A stretch of 56,475 nucleotides of DNA from Acidimicrobiaceae bacterium. Lineage in GTDB: Bacteria > Actinomycetota > Acidimicrobiia > Acidimicrobiales > UBA8190. How positions within the stretch are numbered: the stretch's first letter is position 1; each line of letters opens with the position of its first letter. The notes below the pieces were generated by a model. The model did not search any database and was not told where the DNA came from. It saw nothing but the letters and a program-made list of their open reading frames with translations. The stretch spans positions 1 to 56,475 of the forward strand of contig PLXQ01000037.1 of assembly GCA_003151475.1 (NCBI GenBank). The letters are read 5' to 3'. Shown here piece by piece: positions 52,321 through 56,475 of this stretch. Position numbers and translations under genes: made by a program.

Positions 52321-53550
52321 ATGTGGAGCATGGCGGCGAGGGCTTCACGATACAGGGGACCAGGCACTATGCGGGAACGATCCCCTGGTCACTGGGAGCT
52401 CCGGGCCTTCACCGGAAGCGATCCGGTCACCGGCAGACCCCGCCAGGCGACCCGGACCTTTCACGGCACAGAGAAGGAGGCCGGTAAGGCGCTCTCGCAG
52501 CTCGTGTCCGAAGTGGAGAACGGGAAGTTCGACCGGACGTCCGCAACCGTAGGGCAGCTCCTCGACAAGTGGCTCGAGGCGGCGGAGTCGAGCCAGAGAC
52601 CTCGCACCCTGTATGAGAATAAGCGGAAGATTGAGGGACGAATCCGACCAGTCCTCGGTTCGGTACGTCTGGACAAGCTCGGAGCGGAGACACTCGACGC
52701 CGCCTACCGCGGATGGCTCGCCGAGGGCCTATCGCCGACCACGATCCGCATGTATCACGCGATTCTCTCCGCGGCATGCCGCCAGGCGGTCAAGTGGGGA
52801 TGGATCGACAGCGCGCCGACTACTCGGGCCACGCCACCGAAGGTGGAGCGCAAGGAGATGTTCGTGCCGACGCCGGATCAACTCTCAGCTCTTGTTACGG
52901 CGGCTGAGCGTGACGACCCTGTATTGGCGACTGCTGTCGCCCTCGCAGCTCTGACAGGCGCACGCCGCGGCGAGCTCGTTGCGCTGCGGTGGAGCGATGT
53001 CGACCTCGACGTCGGCAGGGTCCGGATCGCCCGATCGCTGACCGTCGCCGGGGGCGAGCACCACACCGGACCGACTAAGACCCACGCGTCACGGGAGATC
53101 GCTCTCGACCCACTCGGGGTCGAAGTGCTCCGGCGGCGGTGGGCCTACGCAAGCGATCTGTCGTCACGAGCGGGATCACCCTTGGTGGACGACCCATACG
53201 TGCTCAGCTACAACGCGAACGGAGCGGTCCCCGCGAATCCGGACACGTTTACGCACCGCTTTGGCAGGCTCTGCGAGAGGATGGAGGCGCCCGTGCTGGC
53301 AAAGCTCCAGAAAGTTCGCCCGAAGGCGGATCGCAAGAACCTCGCACCGGCGGATCGGTGGCCGTTCCGGTTCCACGATCTTCGGCACTTCTCGGTAACG
53401 ACGCTCATTGCGGCCGGCGTCGATATCCGGACCGTGGCCGAACGACACGGGCACGCGCGAGCCACCATGACCCTGGACCGGTACGCGCACGCACTGCCGG
53501 AGCGTGACCGGGAAGCTGCCGGGGTCCTTGGGGCAGCACTCAACCTGTGA
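52321..53550 (+). CDS. Tyrosine recombinase / phage-type integrase
   Basis: A 409-residue integrase with an N-terminal AP2-like arm-binding region (WELRAFTGSDPVTGRPRQAT), a SAM-like core-binding domain (TVGQLLDKWLEAAESSQRPR) and the catalytic domain. The catalytic residues are visible: Arg215 in TGARRGEL, His352 and Arg355 in HDLRH, GHA and Tyr388 in LDRYAHA. It should act at the adjacent tRNA-Ile. It lies on the 5' side of the tRNA, reading away from it, which is not the usual layout for insertion at a tRNA 3' end. ATG 52321; ATG 52330 also possible. Confidence 0.93.
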   Translation: MWSMAARASRYRGPGTMRERSPGHWELRAFTGSDPVTGRPRQATRTFHGTEKEAGKALSQLVSEVENGKFDRTSATVGQLLDKWLEAAESSQRPRTLYENKRKIEGRIRPVLGSVRLDKLGAETLDAAYRGWLAEGLSPTTIRMYHAILSAACRQAVKWGWIDSAPTTRATPPKVERKEMFVPTPDQLSALVTAAERDDPVLATAVALAALTGARRGELVALRWSDVDLDVGRVRIARSLTVAGGEHHTGPTKTHASREIALDPLGVEVLRRRWAYASDLSSRAGSPLVDDPYVLSYNANGAVPANPDTFTHRFGRLCERMEAPVLAKLQKVRPKADRKNLAPADRWPFRFHDLRHFSVTTLIAAGVDIRTVAERHGHARATMTLDRYAHALPERDREAAGVLGAALNL

Positions 53551-53620
53551 TGCTCCGGCAGTCCTCACAAAATACGGTCGTGAACTCGTCAAGAGGGCTG
53601 ATCTGAGAGACACTCAAGAT

Positions 53621-54250
53621 ATGACTTCGATGCCAACGCGGTCCTTTCTGTGTCCCAGTTGCCACAAGCCCACGACCGGCACAGTCCGCGGCACCGCCAT
53701 TTGGAGTGGCTATGACCCCGACACCGGCGAATCGATCAATCCCGCTACGGAATATCTCTTTGTCCAGTGCGACCGCTGTGAGCTGCCAGTACTGCAAGCT
53801 CGTGAGGACTATGGACTCGGCTTCGATGATGACGATCCAGCAATTGTGTTCCCGTCACCTCGTCGATTGAGTAGGGACATTCCTCGGCCTCTCAGGGCTG
53901 AATGGGAAGAGGCGAGAACATGCTTTGAGTCCAAGGCCTATACGGCTGCGGTCGTGATGGTGCGGCGAACCTTGGAAGGTACTTGCAAAGAAAACGGAAT
54001 CACCCAGAGGACGCTCTATAAGGGTTTAGCGGAGCTGAAGGATCGTGGGTTGGTCGATGGCACACTTTCAGAGTGGGCGGACGCACTTCGCGTACTCGGA
54101 AACCAAGGTGCCCATTACACTGGCGAGGCCGTCACTCGCGAGGACGCGTTGGACGCGTTGGACTTTGCCGAGGCACTCCTGGACCACATCTACGTCTTTC
54201 GCAAACGTTTCGAAGCTTTCATGAGACGTCGAAAAGAAGGTGCGTCTTAG
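53621..54250 (+). CDS. DUF4145 domain protein with N-terminal zinc ribbon
   Basis: A 209-residue protein: an N-terminal CPSCHKP...CDRC zinc ribbon (about residues 9-55) and a C-terminal helical DUF4145 domain (RAEWEEARTCFESKAYTAAV to FAEALLDHIYVF). That domain is HEPN-like and is found in restriction-modification and other defence proteins; no clear R-x4-H RNase motif is visible. Its codon use is less GC-rich than the surroundings. It follows the integrase, so it is probably island cargo. The 163 bases after it hold no gene. Confidence 0.8.
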   Translation: MTSMPTRSFLCPSCHKPTTGTVRGTAIWSGYDPDTGESINPATEYLFVQCDRCELPVLQAREDYGLGFDDDDPAIVFPSPRRLSRDIPRPLRAEWEEARTCFESKAYTAAVVMVRRTLEGTCKENGITQRTLYKGLAELKDRGLVDGTLSEWADALRVLGNQGAHYTGEAVTREDALDALDFAEALLDHIYVFRKRFEAFMRRRKEGAS

Positions 54251-54413
54251 CTTCGAAACGACGATCATTCGCCGGTCGTCGGATGTCGCGAACTTCCAGA
54301 TGACCCGCCAGGCTTCGGACGGCACCGTTAACGACATGAGACCGCCGAGAACGTGGTGGGATACTCAGTTTTCCTCGACTATTGGTTTTGACCGGGGGGT
54401 CTCGGTCAGTTTC

Positions 54414-55298
54414 CTATCCCGCCATCGGCGGGAGGGACTTGGAAAGGTAGCCAGCACAGGCTTTGACCTCATCCGGACTGAGAGGCCCGGGTGCGCCGAT
54501 CATCTCGATCAGCTTCTTGGCCCAGGTCACCCATACCCCGCTCTGGAAGAATGGCTTGGGAAAGAACTTCCACTCGGCCTCGATGAAACACAAAGCGGCG
54601 TGTATGGGCACCTCGGCGACCGTGGGGAGCTCTAAGCCGGTCAAAGCCTTGTGTACGGCGTCGACCTGCCAACCCAGTCCGTCGACAGCCTTCGTTCGGT
54701 CCCGCCCACCGACATTGAGGCGCAGGTCAGCCTTGAACCACCGGCCGACGTCGCGCTGTTCGACCCGCCCCTTGTAGTGCTTGGCGTCGATGACCCAGAT
54801 GCCGGAAGCAGCCACGGCCAAGTGATCGATGTTCCCCCGAGTTCCCGGGACCTTGCGGTCGTGGAGGAGCACGGCGCGCTCCCGCAAGTCGTTCGTGAGC
54901 CGTCGGGCCAGGCGCCGCTCGCCCTCCGACCCCTTGGCCCAGGCCCGAGTCGACTGGGGGTCGTCACTAATCAACTTCACGAAGCCCGACAACCGCCCCC
55001 ACTTCTGCTCGATGCGCTCTTCGCGGCGCTGGTGTCGGCGCTCATACTCCCTAAGGGCCGATCCTCCGGCCACGCCGGCGAGGGAGGGTGGCGATGCCAA
55101 GTCAGGAGCGGCGTCCTCGGCGGGCGGCGCATCGACTGGGACGGGCACCTCAGGGGCGGCCGCCGCAACAGGCTGGCAGTCCGTGCAGGTGGCGGTCCGT
55201 GCTGTCACATCCCACCAGGCTTTCGTGCCCGGGGAGAGGGCCCGGGCGCAGCCAGCACACGTACCGGGGTAACGGAGGCGGATCAGCCTGGCTGACAC
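54414..55298 (-). CDS. NERD-domain nuclease-related protein with N-terminal Cys4 motif
   Basis: A 294-residue protein. An N-terminal CAGC...CTDC zinc motif (about residues 14-40) is followed by an Ala/Pro linker, a charged helix and a NERD domain (about 120-225): AKGSEGERRLARRLTNDLRE, GTRGNIDHLAVAASGIWVID and AKHYKGRVE. The D...(D/E)xK pattern of a restriction-like nuclease fold is kept. NERD proteins occur on plasmids and islands. It converges on the DUF4145 gene. Confidence 0.82.
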   Translation of the reverse strand: MSARLIRLRYPGTCAGCARALSPGTKAWWDVTARTATCTDCQPVAAAAPEVPVPVDAPPAEDAAPDLASPPSLAGVAGGSALREYERRHQRREERIEQKWGRLSGFVKLISDDPQSTRAWAKGSEGERRLARRLTNDLRERAVLLHDRKVPGTRGNIDHLAVAASGIWVIDAKHYKGRVEQRDVGRWFKADLRLNVGGRDRTKAVDGLGWQVDAVHKALTGLELPTVAEVPIHAALCFIEAEWKFFPKPFFQSGVWVTWAKKLIEMIGAPGPLSPDEVKACAGYLSKSLPPMAG

Positions 55299-55422
55299 GG
55301 ACTCAGACTGTCAGGAGCCAGGCTCCGGCGCTCGATGTTGAGCGGTGAACTGAAGAAGAGATCTTCCGCTTCGATCCCTCGTGCTGCCAGGCATTTTGGC
55401 TCGAGCGAACCATGGGGAAGGG

Positions 55423-55446
55423 GAACCCTCAGCTTGCTCAGGGTTC
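55423..55446 (-). terminator. Hairpin downstream of the HTH-array gene
   Basis: GAACCCT (55423-55429) pairs with AGGGTTC (55440-55446), with a further AGC/GCT pair inside and a TT loop. It lies between the HTH-array gene end (55527) and the NERD gene start (55298), on the path of leftward transcription. No other element was recognised in this 228-base gap. Confidence 0.4.
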
Positions 55447-55526
55447 AATAGCCCCAGGGTTGGAACGACCAGCCTCTGGCCCTCGTATTACCTCGTCGCC
55501 GGGGTGTTCTCCGAATTCCGGAGCCT

Positions 55527-56461
55527 TCAGCCGGCGCGACGCCGTGTCGTCCAGGGTGCGGCCTGACCCTTTGGCCGCAGGTCCACGCCAGCCGCCTTTA
55601 GGCCGGCTCTGACCGCCCCCTGGCCCACCCCCAGGAGAAGGCTCATGTGGAGGATCGGCAGCCCCACACCCTCGTACAGCGCCGTCACCAGGCCTGGCGG
55701 AAGCGGCAGCGGGGCGAGGGACTCGAACGGCCCGGTGAGGCTCCACTCCCCGGGCACGATGACACCGTGGCGGGCCAGGACCTTCACGATCTTGGGGTCA
55801 CTGTAGAGGTCGTCGAGGAGGGTGCGACCCTCGTCTGTGTGGCTGGCGAAGCCGCCTCGGCGCACGTGGACCCCGGCCTGGTGCAGCGCCACCCTGACCG
55901 TCCCGACGCTCACGCCCAACTCGTCCCCCCCCGACTTCATGGTCATGCCGCCTCCGTAGAGGTTGGAAGCCTGGTCCCTTAGGTCGTCGGGGTCCCACGG
56001 TCCGTGGGGGGTGAAGGTCCCCGGTCTCTTGGTGAGACCGGCCTCGTGTAGGCGTTTGCTCACGTACTCGGTGCTGACCCCGAAGAAGAGGGCCGTCTCA
56101 GTCACGTTGAGCTTCTTCTCCACGTAGAGGTCGACCAGGCGCTTGTCGGTGACCTTGGCCCGGTTCCCCGGGGACGACGGACGGTGTGAGGACGCATGGG
56201 GATGCCGGCGACCACGAGCTCACGCGCCACTCGGGCGGGGGAGATCCGGAACTTCTCGGCCACCTCGGCGACGGTCAGGGTCTGGTCGACGTAGAACTTC
56301 TCGAGGCGCCGGTGGTCGATGCTCGGATCGGGAGGAAGAAACCCGGCCTCGGCCAACCACCTCGCCACGGTGGCGTCCGAGACTCCGAAGTGCCGGGCCA
56401 GGCTGGCGACGGTAGCGCCGGGTGCGGCGAACGCCTTCTCGAGGCCCGCAGCGGATACCAA
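55527..56461 (-). pseudogene. HTH-array protein, frameshifted; upstream end uncertain
   Basis: Five or six copies of a 35-40-residue helix-turn-helix unit are visible, with consensus L-x2-Y-x5-T-V-x2-A-x3-G-V-S-x4-V-x3-L-x-x-A-G. They read ATVASLARHFGVSDATVARW, LTVAEVAEKFRISPARVARE and LNVTETALFFGVSTEYVSKR, then two or three more divergent units to 55527. Units 1-2 and 3-6 are in different frames; the switch is at a CCCCGGGG run near 56170. Read together it would be about 310 residues. The TTG at 56461 follows an in-frame stop, so the true start may lie elsewhere or beyond the window. Array members resemble recombinase-type or sigma-like HTH units; function unknown. Confidence 0.6.
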
Positions 56462-56475
56462 TCAGGATGGAAATG

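Overview
The window reads as a high-GC actinobacterial chromosome, most likely Acidimicrobiia or a close soil/aquatic relative. This is inferred from strong GC bias at third codon positions, frequent GTG/TTG starts, several SCP2-type thiolases, DUF35 and DUF2889 proteins, WS/DGAT acyltransferases and a deazaflavin-dependent nitroreductase. No taxonomic search could be run.

Positions 1-20,000 hold an acyl-CoA / isoprenoid- or steroid-like catabolic cluster: an SDR (left edge, partial), two amidohydrolase-2 proteins, an enoyl-CoA hydratase, DUF35 + SCP2 thiolase + tandem CaiB/BaiF CoA-transferase, DUF2889, an Ltp2-like thiolase, a TLP1-like thiolase, an acyl-CoA synthetase + aldehyde dehydrogenase, and a P450 + ferredoxin pair. 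Five intergenic regions of this cluster carry the same 16-bp palindrome-like site (CTGACAC-N4-GTCAG in one orientation), which I propose is the operator of a dedicated regulon. Inserted in this stretch is a separate proteostasis island (10.3-11.9 kb): a catalytically complete ClpP, a divergent XRE regulator with a perfect inverted repeat just upstream of its start, and a ClpP paralogue in which all three catalytic residues are replaced.

Positions 20,000-40,000 are mixed: a RodZ-like protein, a second P450, a GH4 glycosidase, a frameshifted glutamic (G1) peptidase, two diguanylate-cyclase-type signalling proteins, a MarR/MFS divergent pair with a shared inverted repeat, an alpha/beta hydrolase, a cyclic-nucleotide-binding protein, a SnoaL-like protein, a potassium channel, and several secreted or membrane proteins.

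Positions 40,097-52,216 are bracketed by a 44-nt direct repeat of the 3' half of tRNA-Ile(GAT); the complete tRNA is at 52,175-52,248. Inside are nitroreductase, SDR and beta-lactamase-fold genes and a lipid-storage set (acyl-CoA synthetase, two WS/DGAT acyltransferases, alpha/beta hydrolase), plus a PAS-PAS-GGDEF protein. Both inner ends carry truncated gene remnants. A complete tyrosine integrase starts 73 bp beyond the tRNA and is followed by DUF4145, NERD and an unusual array of HTH modules, which look like island or defence cargo.

Three genes (12.1, 24.4 and 56.2 kb) appear broken by single frameshifts in short G/C-rich stretches; draft-assembly indels cannot be excluded.
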